Origin: Patescibacteria group bacterium | GTDB taxonomy: Bacteria > Patescibacteriota > Minisyncoccia > Phycocordibacterales > UBA918 | Length of the DNA: 58,511 bases | NCBI GenBank assembly: GCA_019745315.1 | Contig: JAIETH010000001.1 | Location: 257,295 to 315,805 of the forward strand | Direction: 5' to 3' | Notes under the pieces: generated by a model | Database searches by the model: none | What the model saw: the letters and a program-made list of their open reading frames with translations, nothing else | What the model was told of the DNA's origin: nothing | Position numbers and translations under genes: made by a program | Part shown: positions 1 through 9,165 of the stretch, piece by piece | Numbering within the stretch: position 1 is the first letter of the stretch | How the letters are laid out: the number at the start of each line of letters is the position of its first letter

Positions 1-23
1 GATCCATATTGAGGGGATTTCCC

Positions 24-1010
24 ATGCGCACCACCATCAACGGCACGCAGTTCGCCGATTTTTTCGGCTCCTGGGGCCATTTCAACACCGACTTCTTCGG
101 TGGCGCCGGCAATGATGTGTTCAGGCTCGAGGATCTCGAGGACTGCACGCTCAACGGCGGCGCCGGTCTGGATCGCTACACCATCAGCAACAGCTACGGC
201 GTGAAGCTGACGGACACGAGCGGTGCCAGCGTGGTGACCGCCTCGGACATCGATCACTTCGATGTCCGCACCGGCAACGCGGGCGATCTGCTCCGCTTCG
301 ACGGCGTGAACGACTACATGGTCAACACCGCCGGCGGAAACGACATCGTCTACGCGTTCTACAGCGACGAGGGGTCCTTCCTGCTCGGTGCCGGCAACGA
401 CGTGCTCAGCCTCAACGACTGCTGGGATGTCAGCGCCAATGGCGGCGCCGGCATCGATCGGTTCCGGGTCGAGGATGGCCGCTTCGTGAACATCCGCGAC
501 ACCGACGGTGTGACCTTGGTGGAGATGTTCGACACCTCCGACTCCAAGATCGCGACCGGTGCCAGCAACGATATCGTGAAGGTGAACGGTGGCAAGATGA
601 ACACCGTCTCGACCGGTGCCGGCAACGACACCATCGAGATCAATGACGCCGAAGGCAAGGTCAACGTGAACGCGGGTGCCGGCGACGACACCATTCGGAT
701 CACGATGGACTTCTGGGGCAAGGACGACATGGGCTTCCTGAACCTCGGGACGGTGAAGGGCGGTGCCGGTGCCGACATCTTCATCTTCAACGGCTACGCC
801 GGCGAGGGCGTCGTGGATATCGGCATCAAGTTGCCGGACTTCGACCTCGACGAAGGCGACCGACTGATCGTGAACGGCGAAGTCGTCGTCTACGGCGGCG
901 ACGTGACCAGTACGAACTTCGGGTCGGACGGCGTGCTCAGCACGACCTTCCACGGCGCCGGCTGGCAGTACCCCGACGGCATCGGCTTCGGTGGCGACAT
1001 GTGGGGCTGA
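24..1010 (+). CDS. RTX/haemolysin-type calcium-binding repeat-like protein
   Basis: Repeated GGxGxDxhx-like nonapeptides (GGAGNDVFRLED, GAGNDVLSLND, GAGNDTIEIND, GAGDDTIRI, GAGADIFIF); ATG at 24 preceded by gagggg; markedly GC-rich against neighbours. Confidence 0.7.
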   Translation: MRTTINGTQFADFFGSWGHFNTDFFGGAGNDVFRLEDLEDCTLNGGAGLDRYTISNSYGVKLTDTSGASVVTASDIDHFDVRTGNAGDLLRFDGVNDYMVNTAGGNDIVYAFYSDEGSFLLGAGNDVLSLNDCWDVSANGGAGIDRFRVEDGRFVNIRDTDGVTLVEMFDTSDSKIATGASNDIVKVNGGKMNTVSTGAGNDTIEINDAEGKVNVNAGAGDDTIRITMDFWGKDDMGFLNLGTVKGGAGADIFIFNGYAGEGVVDIGIKLPDFDLDEGDRLIVNGEVVVYGGDVTSTNFGSDGVLSTTFHGAGWQYPDGIGFGGDMWG

Positions 1011-1077
1011 CCTCCCTGCCCTGACCATCGCCACAAGGCGCTGGTACAAAAACAAAAAACGTGACGACAAACTCGGA

Positions 1078-1110
1078 CCTTGGAAGCTTTGCTTCCAAGG
1101 TCTTTTTCTT
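1078..1110 (+). terminator. Intrinsic terminator
   Basis: ccttggaagctttgcttccaagg followed by a T-rich tract. Confidence 0.75.
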
Positions 1111-1164
1111 TTGTCTTTTTAGATACAAAAAAACCGAGCTCTATGCTCGGAATTTTTATTTCAT

Positions 1165-1518
1165 TTATTTGAATGCTTCGATGGTAACCTTGCTGTACTT
1201 CTGTCGGTGTCCAATCTTTCGGTCACGGTTACTCTTCTGTTGGTAGCGGAGAATTGAAATCTTCTTTGCTTTAATATCTGAGACAAATCGTGCTGTTACC
1301 TTTGCTCCCTTGATGTATGGAGTACCAAGAGTGGTATCTGTCCCATTGTCCATAAGGAGAACCTGATCAAAGGTAACCTCATCCCCCTCTTTCATAGCTC
1401 CAAGCGGAGAAAGGAGTTCAACTTCAATAGTGTCTCCTACAGAGACCACATATTGCTTCCCGCCCGTCAAAATGACTGCGATTTCTTTTTCAGCTGAAAC
1501 TGTTGCTTTTTTAGCCAT
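1165..1518 (-). CDS. rplU: 50S ribosomal protein L21
   Basis: ILTGGKQYVVSVGD ... KKISILRYQQKSNRDRKIGHRQKYSKVTIEAFK; typical C-terminus; start at MAKKATVS. Confidence 0.95.
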   Translation of the reverse strand: MAKKATVSAEKEIAVILTGGKQYVVSVGDTIEVELLSPLGAMKEGDEVTFDQVLLMDNGTDTTLGTPYIKGAKVTARFVSDIKAKKISILRYQQKSNRDRKIGHRQKYSKVTIEAFK

Positions 1519-1607
1519 AGCGAGAGCATAGTACAAGAAAAGCCAGAAATGCGCAACTCCAGAAAATGGCTTCTTTCCTGGCTAGAGGCCTTCCCCTTCT
1601 CAGGGCG

Positions 1608-2708
1608 CTAATCTGGATCAGCGCTCTGAGGACGCTCAATAGCTATTGCCTCGATACCCATAGACGCCCCTGTAATGCGGGTGACGTCCTTATCGATCTT
1701 TCCAAGCTCTTTGCTGCCGGCATTAAAGTGGTTGACAGTGGTCGAGAGTGAGTTCCCCAGCTTCTTATAATAATCCTCATACGCCTTGATGTGGCGCGAA
1801 AGTGACTCAACATTTTTTGCAATGTCTTTTGCGGTCTCCTCAATCTTAAATGCACGGAATCCATAGAGTACTGACTGGAGGTACGCAGCAAAGGTTGTCG
1901 GAGATACAATGATTACGTGCTTATCCTTATACGCGTAATCAATAAGAGATCGCGTATTTACCTTTACTGACCCAACTTCGTTTACCAAAAGATCGTAGTA
2001 GATCGCTTCAGCTGGAATATACATAAATGCAAATGGAAGCGTTCCATCTTTAGGTCGGATGTATTTTGCAGTCTCATCAATACGCTTCTTGAGATCGTTC
2101 TTAAACTCATTTTCAAGTTCCGCCTTTCTATTTTCATCAGTCTCATCAACAAGTCTGCGATAGTTATCAAGGGAAAACTTGGCATCTACCGGAATCATGC
2201 CGTCTTTAGTTATGATCACTGAGTCCACAGTCTCCCCTCCTGGAAATTCATACTGCATTTTAAATGCTGTTGCAGGAAGCATGTTTTCAAGTGCAAGCTG
2301 GAGAGAGGCTTCTCCTAGGTTTCCTCGTTGCTTTTGATGCTTGAGTACTTTTTCAAGGTTTTGTAATTGCTCAGCAAGAGAAAAAACCTGTTTTGAAGAT
2401 TCAGATACCTCGGTCACACCGCGTACCACATGCAAAAGCTTCTCATTCACATCGCGATTGATGTCACGAATAAGATCTTGTGACTGATTGAACTGCATCT
2501 TCACTGAGTCATGCATGGTGCGTGTTGATTCACCCATGCGCTCATTCATTGTGCGGGTCAATTCTTGCAACTGCTGCTGGAGCATCATCATGCCCTGACT
2601 CTCCTTTTCTGCCTGACCTTGAGGTGATCGGTCACGCATCCACAAAAAGAACGCGAACGCATTTCCGAATACAAGAAGTACAACTAACGCAATTAAAAAG
2701 AGTTCCAT
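1608..2708 (-). CDS. rmuC: DNA recombination protein RmuC-like
   Basis: N-terminal TM plus coiled coil, then RGNLGEASLQLALENMLPATAFKMQYEFPGGETVDSVI ... PVDAKFSLDNYRRL ... VSPTTFAAYLQSV. Confidence 0.9.
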   Translation of the reverse strand: MELFLIALVVLLVFGNAFAFFLWMRDRSPQGQAEKESQGMMMLQQQLQELTRTMNERMGESTRTMHDSVKMQFNQSQDLIRDINRDVNEKLLHVVRGVTEVSESSKQVFSLAEQLQNLEKVLKHQKQRGNLGEASLQLALENMLPATAFKMQYEFPGGETVDSVIITKDGMIPVDAKFSLDNYRRLVDETDENRKAELENEFKNDLKKRIDETAKYIRPKDGTLPFAFMYIPAEAIYYDLLVNEVGSVKVNTRSLIDYAYKDKHVIIVSPTTFAAYLQSVLYGFRAFKIEETAKDIAKNVESLSRHIKAYEDYYKKLGNSLSTTVNHFNAGSKELGKIDKDVTRITGASMGIEAIAIERPQSADPD

Positions 2709-2819
2709 ATGCTACAGACTACCATACGGCGGTATACGAGCCTGATTCTCATAAACACTTGACGAATATTTGATTATCTTGTTATCTATAAGTAGATCAA
2801 CCTGCAGGGAAAAACTCTC

Positions 2820-3035
2820 ATGCGTCCACTCCATAGCGACCCGCTCGTAAACCTCCTTGCGGCAATTGTCGTGTTCTGGGTCATCGGACTCGGCATTGCG
2901 GTAATGCTCCAAGGATGGCGCGGTGCAAAAAAGTACGTTCTCGGGGGCTTACAAGCTCTCTTTTACGTACTCGCAAGCATCACGGAGGCGCTGGCAAAGC
3001 TGCTTGGCTACGCAGCCAAAAAATTGGGAGGCTGA
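2820..3035 (+). CDS. Small membrane protein, hypothetical
   Basis: 71 aa ORF with hydrophobic segment; ends TGA before a hairpin. Confidence 0.5.
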   Translation: MRPLHSDPLVNLLAAIVVFWVIGLGIAVMLQGWRGAKKYVLGGLQALFYVLASITEALAKLLGYAAKKLGG

Positions 3036-3136
3036 GCAACTCCCCTTTCATACACCACCCACCTAATGCATAAACGCATCGTGTGGGTAGTTTTATATCA
3101 ATGACAAAATCAATCAAGAAATAAGGAAGATCCATA

Positions 3137-3457
3137 ATGTCAAAATATTCACGAAGTGGAGGAAAATACACACGGGCACATAGCACGCTCATTCCTTTTG
3201 CGACGGAAATATGTGACGCCCTGAATATACAACCAGAAGTTACAAAGATCTCTCTCGGCTTCATAACAAGTGGACTCCGCTCTTCTAACAACAACAGACG
3301 GCTTAAAATCAAGGGAGATATAGGCTCACTTCTTCTTTCGGTACGAGATAACAAAGCGACACAAGAAATACGTATTTATACGAGCGATCTTGAGAAGACA
3401 AAGCGAGATATTGTGAAATATGCAGAAGGTATAGATGTTGAAGTTTCTATTACTTAA
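3137..3457 (+). CDS. DUF2103-like small protein (paralogue 1)
   Basis: HSTLIPFATEICDALNIQPEVTKISLGFIT ... LLLSVRDNKATQEIRIYTSD; DUF2103-like pattern. Confidence 0.55.
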   Translation: MSKYSRSGGKYTRAHSTLIPFATEICDALNIQPEVTKISLGFITSGLRSSNNNRRLKIKGDIGSLLLSVRDNKATQEIRIYTSDLEKTKRDIVKYAEGIDVEVSIT

Positions 3458-3514
3458 AAGCTCGTTAGCATAAACCGCCTAATCTGTCCGCCTGTCTGGT
3501 AGCGTAACTCTATT

Positions 3515-3895
3515 TTGATGATAGAATCACGCCAGAAAAAAGAAAGGGTTCCTGCTATGCCGGCACGGAAAGCAAGTAAATGTGCCGGCACGCAGACTAC
3601 TTTTATTTATGCAGCCGGCACTGTGTGCGACATACTAAACGAGATAGACGCAGTTACAAAAATACTTCCCAGAGTTATCGCTATGGGAACTAAGTTAACG
3701 AATGTAACTCCTGGCTGTGAGATAAAACTTATAACAGTAAATTCTTCTCCAGGCTTTCTGCGTCTTCGGGTACGTGATGGTTCGGCAGTACAAACGATAC
3801 ATGTGTATACAACCAGCATCGAAGAAACTGTAGATACGCTCCGGCGAAACATACAGCGAAAATGGATAGGCGCAACCGTACAAGAAAGGAAATAA
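3515..3895 (+). CDS. DUF2103-like small protein (paralogue 2)
   Basis: Co-linear with upstream ORF: VCDILNEIDAVTKILPRVIAMG ... LRLRVRDGSAVQTIHVYTTS. Confidence 0.5.
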   Translation: MMIESRQKKERVPAMPARKASKCAGTQTTFIYAAGTVCDILNEIDAVTKILPRVIAMGTKLTNVTPGCEIKLITVNSSPGFLRLRVRDGSAVQTIHVYTTSIEETVDTLRRNIQRKWIGATVQERK

Positions 3896-3986
3896 CCAGC
3901 GACACTATATGTGTCGTTTTTTTATAGAAACACCCAGCATGCAAAGTCTCTCGTATAGTGCTAAAATCGAGAGGTAAACTATATAT

Positions 3987-4442
3987 ATGACACTACACGA
4001 AACTATCAAAGAACATTTGAAAGAATCAATGAAAGCACGCGACGAAGTCCGTCTTCGTACGGTGCGAGGAATCCTCACAGCCTTCACTAACGAGCTTGTT
4101 GCAACAGGAAAGAAACCTCAGGATGTCCTCTCCGACGAACAAGGACTTGCAGTGATCACACGCCTTGCAAAGCAGCGCAAAGATTCAATAGATCAATTTA
4201 CCAAGGGTGGACGCGAAGATCTTGCTGATATTGAAAAAGTGGAGCTTGTCGTACTTCAGACCTACCTTCCGACACTTATGACTCAGGAAGAAATCCGTCC
4301 GATCGCAGAAGCAAAAATAAAAGAGCTTGGTATCACTGATAAAAGTAAAATTGGTATGGTACTCGGAGGCCTCATGAAGGACCTTAAAGGCAAGGCAGAT
4401 GGAGCTGATGTGAAAGTAGTTGTTGAGTCCCTCTTAAGCTAA
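3987..4442 (+). CDS. GatB/YqeY domain-containing protein
   Basis: KEHLKESMKARDEVRLRTVRGILTAF ... LAKQRKDSIDQFTKGGREDLADIEKVELVVLQTYLP. Confidence 0.9.
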   Translation: MTLHETIKEHLKESMKARDEVRLRTVRGILTAFTNELVATGKKPQDVLSDEQGLAVITRLAKQRKDSIDQFTKGGREDLADIEKVELVVLQTYLPTLMTQEEIRPIAEAKIKELGITDKSKIGMVLGGLMKDLKGKADGADVKVVVESLLS

Positions 4443-4451
4443 TACCTTTCT

Positions 4452-4709
4452 ATGCGCTTTGAACGAAAGAGTAAACCGCATACATCTTCTAAAGAGAGAG
4501 GTGGAACAAAATCAATTGCTAAGGGAGAGTCAGTGTATCCCCCGTATAACCCAGACAAGCCAACCATCGAAAGTTGTGAGCGCGAAATAGCGCGACTCGA
4601 AAGCCTCATCATAAGCAAACGAATACATAGCCGCGATGATATTCCAGAACTCGAAGAAGCGCTTACGTCTGTGAAAGAAACACTCGCAGTCCTCAGTCTC
4701 ACATTTTAA
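4452..4709 (+). CDS. Hypothetical protein
   Basis: 85 aa ORF directly after YqeY, convergent with truB. Confidence 0.45.
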   Translation: MRFERKSKPHTSSKERGGTKSIAKGESVYPPYNPDKPTIESCEREIARLESLIISKRIHSRDDIPELEEALTSVKETLAVLSLTF

Positions 4710-5362
4710 ATAGCTCGAGCATCGGCGACACTCATGTCGCCGATCGTCGTTCTGCGCAAATCTTCTATAGTTGCAGGGTATCCAAGACGCTTTCCTAATT
4801 CTTCCGCAAGTGAACGAATATACACACCACTTGCGACGTGCCATACCACAGAAATACGAGCTCTCTGCTCCCCTTTTTCTGTAACAAAGAGATTGAGACT
4901 TGTCGCCTCCCCGCTCATCACTTCCATTGATCGAATAGGTATATCTTCTATCGTTTTTCCCGCGCGCGCTTTTTTGTAGAGCGGCTGCCCACCACGCTTC
5001 ACCGCTGAGTACACCGGAACAGGGAGTGTCAGCACTCCTGTCATACCTGTAATAACCTCAGAAACTATTTTTAAAGAAAGACTCGTAACATCTTTTGATT
5101 CAAGTATTTCTCCTTCCATATCGCCTGTACTGCGCCGCTCTCCAATACGAACAACTGCTTCGTATGTCTTTGGTAATTTGAGATACGATTCGAGCTTTTT
5201 AGTACCCGCTCCAATACCAACAATCATAAGTCCTGTTGCCAAGGGATCAAGCGTTCCTGCGTGACCAATCTTGGTAATACCAAGCTCTCGTCGAAGTCGA
5301 CGAATAACATCAAACGATGTAATTCCTTTTGGCTTATCTACGAGAATAATATCTGTATCCAT
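4706..5362 (-). CDS. truB: tRNA pseudouridine(55) synthase
   Basis: DKPKGITSFDVIRRLRRELGITKIGHAGTLDPLATGLMIVGIG. Confidence 0.93.
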   Translation of the reverse strand: MDTDIILVDKPKGITSFDVIRRLRRELGITKIGHAGTLDPLATGLMIVGIGAGTKKLESYLKLPKTYEAVVRIGERRSTGDMEGEILESKDVTSLSLKIVSEVITGMTGVLTLPVPVYSAVKRGGQPLYKKARAGKTIEDIPIRSMEVMSGEATSLNLFVTEKGEQRARISVVWHVASGVYIRSLAEELGKRLGYPATIEDLRRTTIGDMSVADARAI

Positions 5363-5367
5363 ATACT

Positions 5368-5805
5368 TTAAAAAATTTGAAGGCCTGCACCTTTCTGCAT
5401 ACGCACCTTCCGTAACTCTGCTTGGCACTCACGATACCGAGGTATTGCCTTCTCCACAAGCTTCCAAAAGTTTTCGCCATGATTAAACTCTTCGAGGTGG
5501 CACAGCTCATGAGCAACAATATAGTCAATGAGATGTACTGGCAAAAACTGTATTCGATAATTAAAGTTGAGATTCTTTTTAGTTGAACAGCTTCCCCAGC
5601 GACTTTTTTGATCTCGTATTGCAACTTTATTATATGCAAAATTATAAAATGCATTGAGCGCTGAGAGACGCTCATGTACCAGAGTACGAGCCGACTCTTT
5701 ATGTGCAAGATAGTGCTTTGAAGGCGCAGCAGAGACTCGCCGTCTTTTTCTTTTAAGAAAGAACAATTTTGATATTCGCCTTTTTGTTCTAAACATACGT
5801 ACCAA
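5368..5805 (-). CDS. YgjP-like metallopeptidase
   Basis: RDQKSRWGSCSTKKNLNFNYRIQFLPVHLIDYIVAHELCHLEEFNHGENFW. Confidence 0.9.
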   Translation of the reverse strand: MVRMFRTKRRISKLFFLKRKRRRVSAAPSKHYLAHKESARTLVHERLSALNAFYNFAYNKVAIRDQKSRWGSCSTKKNLNFNYRIQFLPVHLIDYIVAHELCHLEEFNHGENFWKLVEKAIPRYRECQAELRKVRMQKGAGLQIF

Positions 5806-5902
5806 CTATACTACACACGACAAGCGAGTGGTTTGACAAAGTGCCTATATTTATAGCATAATTGACGTCGGAATTAGGCAACCAACCTTGGGGGGAAGGT
5901 AC

Positions 5903-6118
5903 ATGTCTGAGACAAATAAATTGCCGCTTCGCTGGCTCATTCTCGTCACCGACAGCGAGGGGAACACCGAAGAAGTGGGCGACGTCGCCACAGAAAGCGA
6001 ACTGGAAACCGTCATGGAAACACATCTTGCCGCAGGCAAAAATGCCTGGGCAATACAGTACCGTGAAGGTCAGAAGGAAGTCGCGCTTCGAGCCAACAAT
6101 ATTCGCATAAACGCCTAA
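5903..6118 (+). CDS. Small solitary hypothetical protein
   Basis: Strong RBS (ggggggaagg) before ATG; upstream TTGACA-like box; downstream hairpin with T-tract. Confidence 0.6.
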   Translation: MSETNKLPLRWLILVTDSEGNTEEVGDVATESELETVMETHLAAGKNAWAIQYREGQKEVALRANNIRINA

Positions 6119-6227
6119 CCTCGCATCGAGCCCTGCTCCGTGCGGGGTTTTTTCTGTTCTCCTGTTGCTAAAAGATGAAGTGGTGCTAGGATGAAATACA
6201 CATTCATTAATAACATCAATACACACC

Positions 6228-7583
6228 ATGGAGCGCACACTGACAAAAAACACACCCGAGCACGCGGGAGAAGAAGTACTGGTAAAAGGATGGGTCAACG
6301 TGCGACGCGATCACGGCAAGCTCATCTTTATTGATGTGCGTGATCGTGGAGGACTTCTCCAGGTTGTATTCAACCCCCAAGTTTCTCCTGAAGCTCACCA
6401 AGTTGCGACAACACTTAAAAACGAAGACGTTATTGAAGTTGTCGGAAAAATTAACACACGCCCAGAGAAACTTATAAATCATAAGATTGCGTCTGGTACT
6501 GTGGAGCTTGAAGCAACAGCGCTCACCATTGTTGCGCACGCTGCCCCGCTCCCTTTTGACACCAGCAAAGAAACACTCGATGCTGAACTGCCTACCCAGC
6601 TTGATCATCGCGCAATCACACTACGCCATCCATCAGTGAAAGCAGTATTTAAAGTGCAAGCAACTGTTATTGACTCATTCCGTGAATTTATGAAGTCAGA
6701 AGACTTCTTTGAATTCCAAGCCCCTTGCATTACTCCTGCAACAGCAGAAGGTGGAGCTGAAGTATTTGAAATAAAATACTTTGACCATAAGGCATACCTC
6801 ACCCAGAGTCCTCAGCTCTATAAGCAGATCGCAATGACCGCGTTTGAGCGTGTGTTTTCAGTGAATAAAATTTTCCGCGCAGAACCATCTGTTACCACTC
6901 GCCACCTCACCGAGGTAGTGTCACTTGATGCTGAGATGGCATTCATCAATTCATGGACTGACGTGCGCGACATGGCAGAAAATACCGTACGCCACATTCT
7001 TAAAACGGTTGGAGAAACATGTGCTACTGAACTTGCCATGCTCAATGCAACACTCCCAACAATGATCGATAAAACACCAACCTTCTCACTTGCTGAAGCA
7101 CAAGAAAAGATCTTTGCATACTCAGGTAAAGACGTACGAGGAGAGAAAGATCTCAACCCAGAAGACGAGCGCACACTCTGTGAACTTGTAAAAAAAGAAA
7201 CTGACTCTGATTTCGTATTTGTGTACGGATATCCAACACGTCAAAAACCATTCTACGTATACCCAAGCGTTGAAAATCCTGAGGTGAACGAAGGCATGGA
7301 TCTTCTTTGTCGCGGTATTGAGTGGCTCTCAGGAGGACGTCGCATCAACGACTACGAGCAGCTTCGCAAGCACGTTGAACTCTGGAATATGAGCGAAGAT
7401 AAAGTACGCATGTTCCTCGACGCCTTCAAGTACGGAGCACCTCCTGAAGGAGGGTTCGCATTTGGCGCAGAACGTATCACTATGCAGATTCTTGGACTTA
7501 AGAACGTACGTGAAGCATGTATGTTCCCTCGCGACCTCTCTCGTATTGATGAGCGCTTTGCAGCCGCAGACGAACAGAAATAA
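6228..7583 (+). CDS. aspS: Aspartyl-tRNA synthetase, archaeal-like short form
   Basis: GWVNVRRDHGKLIFIDVRDRGGLLQVVFNP ... FRAEPSVTTRHLTEVVSLDAEMAFI ... GGFAFGAERITMQILGLKNVREACMFPRDLSR. Confidence 0.92.
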   Translation: MERTLTKNTPEHAGEEVLVKGWVNVRRDHGKLIFIDVRDRGGLLQVVFNPQVSPEAHQVATTLKNEDVIEVVGKINTRPEKLINHKIASGTVELEATALTIVAHAAPLPFDTSKETLDAELPTQLDHRAITLRHPSVKAVFKVQATVIDSFREFMKSEDFFEFQAPCITPATAEGGAEVFEIKYFDHKAYLTQSPQLYKQIAMTAFERVFSVNKIFRAEPSVTTRHLTEVVSLDAEMAFINSWTDVRDMAENTVRHILKTVGETCATELAMLNATLPTMIDKTPTFSLAEAQEKIFAYSGKDVRGEKDLNPEDERTLCELVKKETDSDFVFVYGYPTRQKPFYVYPSVENPEVNEGMDLLCRGIEWLSGGRRINDYEQLRKHVELWNMSEDKVRMFLDAFKYGAPPEGGFAFGAERITMQILGLKNVREACMFPRDLSRIDERFAAADEQK

Positions 7584-7596
7584 ATAAATGTAAAAG

Positions 7597-7640
7597 ATAC
7601 ACAAAAAAACGATGGAGTACTCCATCGTTTTTTTGTGTAT
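7597..7640. terminator. Long perfectly symmetric terminator-like palindrome
   Basis: atacacaaaaaaacgatggagt/actccatcgtttttttgtgtat: perfect 44-bp palindrome. Confidence 0.85.
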
Positions 7641-7695
7641 TGCCTCACATAGTGAACAACTGTATTATGCGTACCAGAAAAGAAAGGAATAGATC

Positions 7696-8064
7696 ATGCC
7701 CCAGATCCCCGAGTCAATCAACGCTCTCGCGAAAGATTTTTTCTCATTGCGGTGGCTTCGCCATGCGCTCTATATTGCATTCATGCCTGAATATATCGGA
7801 GTGCCGTGGAAGTACAAAAACGCTCGTGTACAAGAAAAAGTACTCGTACAGATAGGCTTTTTAAAATTCTACTACCTAAAGGTGATCTTTGATGAATACA
7901 AAGACTGCCAAAGCATATATCCACCAAACTATAAAAGGCGGAAAGGCGTGGTTGCTGTATCTAAGCAGCTATACGAAGCAAGTCCAAACCATATTGGAAT
8001 TTTCTGCCAATACAGCAGACACTACGATGACACTGAAGATGTCAAAGTCATGATCGCCAAGTAG
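7696..8064 (+). CDS. Hypothetical protein
   Basis: 122 aa ORF preceded by an RBS-like sequence and followed by a weak hairpin. Confidence 0.5.
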   Translation: MPQIPESINALAKDFFSLRWLRHALYIAFMPEYIGVPWKYKNARVQEKVLVQIGFLKFYYLKVIFDEYKDCQSIYPPNYKRRKGVVAVSKQLYEASPNHIGIFCQYSRHYDDTEDVKVMIAK

Positions 8065-8090
8065 GCTAGCACCATTCGGGTGCTTTTTTC

Positions 8091-8432
8091 TTATCTCCCT
8101 CGCGTAATCGTCACCCCACACACTCCGTGTTTTAAAATATCGAGCTTTCGAATCGTTACTGACACTGATTCAATTTTTGGATTCTTTAAAATTCCAAGAG
8201 CAATATTTTCTCCAATTGATTCTATGAGCTTGAAAGATTGTTCTTCAAATTCTTTTCGCGCAATCTCATGCGCGTCCATGTAGTTGTAAGTTTTCTTGAT
8301 GCTATCACCCCACTCTCGTGGCTTTTGTCGTAGCTCAATATCACACTCAAAGCGCTGCGGCTTCGAACGCTCTGGCGCTCCAACGCCATGATTGCCAATA
8401 AACAAAAGATTGTTAAGAAAGATTGTATCCAT
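8091..8432 (-). CDS. folB: Dihydroneopterin aldolase-like protein
   Basis: FLNNLLFIGNHGVGAPERSKPQRFECDIEL ... ESIGENIALGILKNPKIESVSVTIRKLD. Confidence 0.8.
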   Translation of the reverse strand: MDTIFLNNLLFIGNHGVGAPERSKPQRFECDIELRQKPREWGDSIKKTYNYMDAHEIARKEFEEQSFKLIESIGENIALGILKNPKIESVSVTIRKLDILKHGVCGVTITRGR

Positions 8433-8468
8433 AGGTAGAGTATACGTATTTCAAACACGAGCGCAAAA

Positions 8469-9116
8469 CTACTTGGAAGGACGATTTACATTCCCTTCAT
8501 CAGCCAAACGCCAGAGATAACACGATGCTATCGTGCAATACGGATGCCATGTCTTTGCCAGTTTTTCCATTTTTGTAGCGTCTGGCAGCTCTTTGAGTTT
8601 AAACAATTTTTTAAATCCCTTTTTAATACCTAAATCGAGGGTCGGCAACACATCAAGGCGACCGAGGGTAAACATGAGGAACATATCAGCAGTCCATACA
8701 CCAATCCCCTTCACTGCAACGAGGTGTTCACGAATCTCTTCATCAGTCATCTCCGGGAACTTTTCTGGCTTAATAAATCCCTCTACAAATTTACGCGATA
8801 GATCATAGAGGTAATCTGTCTTTTGATTTGAAAGACCTGCAGCACGCAGCACCTCTCGTTCATGCCTTAAAAGCAACTTGGGTGTTGGTTTCTTTTTTGG
8901 AAAGAGGAGGAGAAATCGCTCGTGGATAGTCCCTGCCGCCTTTCCTGAAAGCTGCTGATAGATAATAGAGCGGCAGAGTGCCGCAAACGTATCGCCACCT
9001 TCCCCTATTTCAGGAGCTGCCAAGCGAGGTATGACGGAAGCCAAGCGCGCGTCTTGATTCAAATGTTTGAGTGCTTTTTTGAGTGTCTTGGAATCCATAT
9101 TTTCTGATTGTACCAT
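8469..9116 (-). CDS. DNA-3-methyladenine glycosylase II-like (AlkA/HhH-GPD)
   Basis: FAALCRSIIYQQLSGKAAGTIHERF ... LVAVKGIGVWTADMFLMFTLGRLDVLPTLDLGIKKG ... WHPYCTIASCYLWR. Confidence 0.9.
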   Translation of the reverse strand: MVQSENMDSKTLKKALKHLNQDARLASVIPRLAAPEIGEGGDTFAALCRSIIYQQLSGKAAGTIHERFLLLFPKKKPTPKLLLRHEREVLRAAGLSNQKTDYLYDLSRKFVEGFIKPEKFPEMTDEEIREHLVAVKGIGVWTADMFLMFTLGRLDVLPTLDLGIKKGFKKLFKLKELPDATKMEKLAKTWHPYCTIASCYLWRLADEGNVNRPSK

Positions 9117-9165
9117 TCTGAACGATATTTGATAAAAAACCCTCTATGGGCTATGTTTTGATGAC

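Noticed and set aside
359-790. 143-aa minus-strand ORF opposite the RTX-like gene
   Set aside because: Shadow ORF produced by GC-rich codon bias; no domain-like sequence, and the + strand has clear Ca-binding repeats.
2820-3035. Alternative genetic code (TGA as Gly) as in some CPR lineages
   Set aside because: TGA acts as a normal stop here and conserved genes translate full-length under the standard bacterial code.
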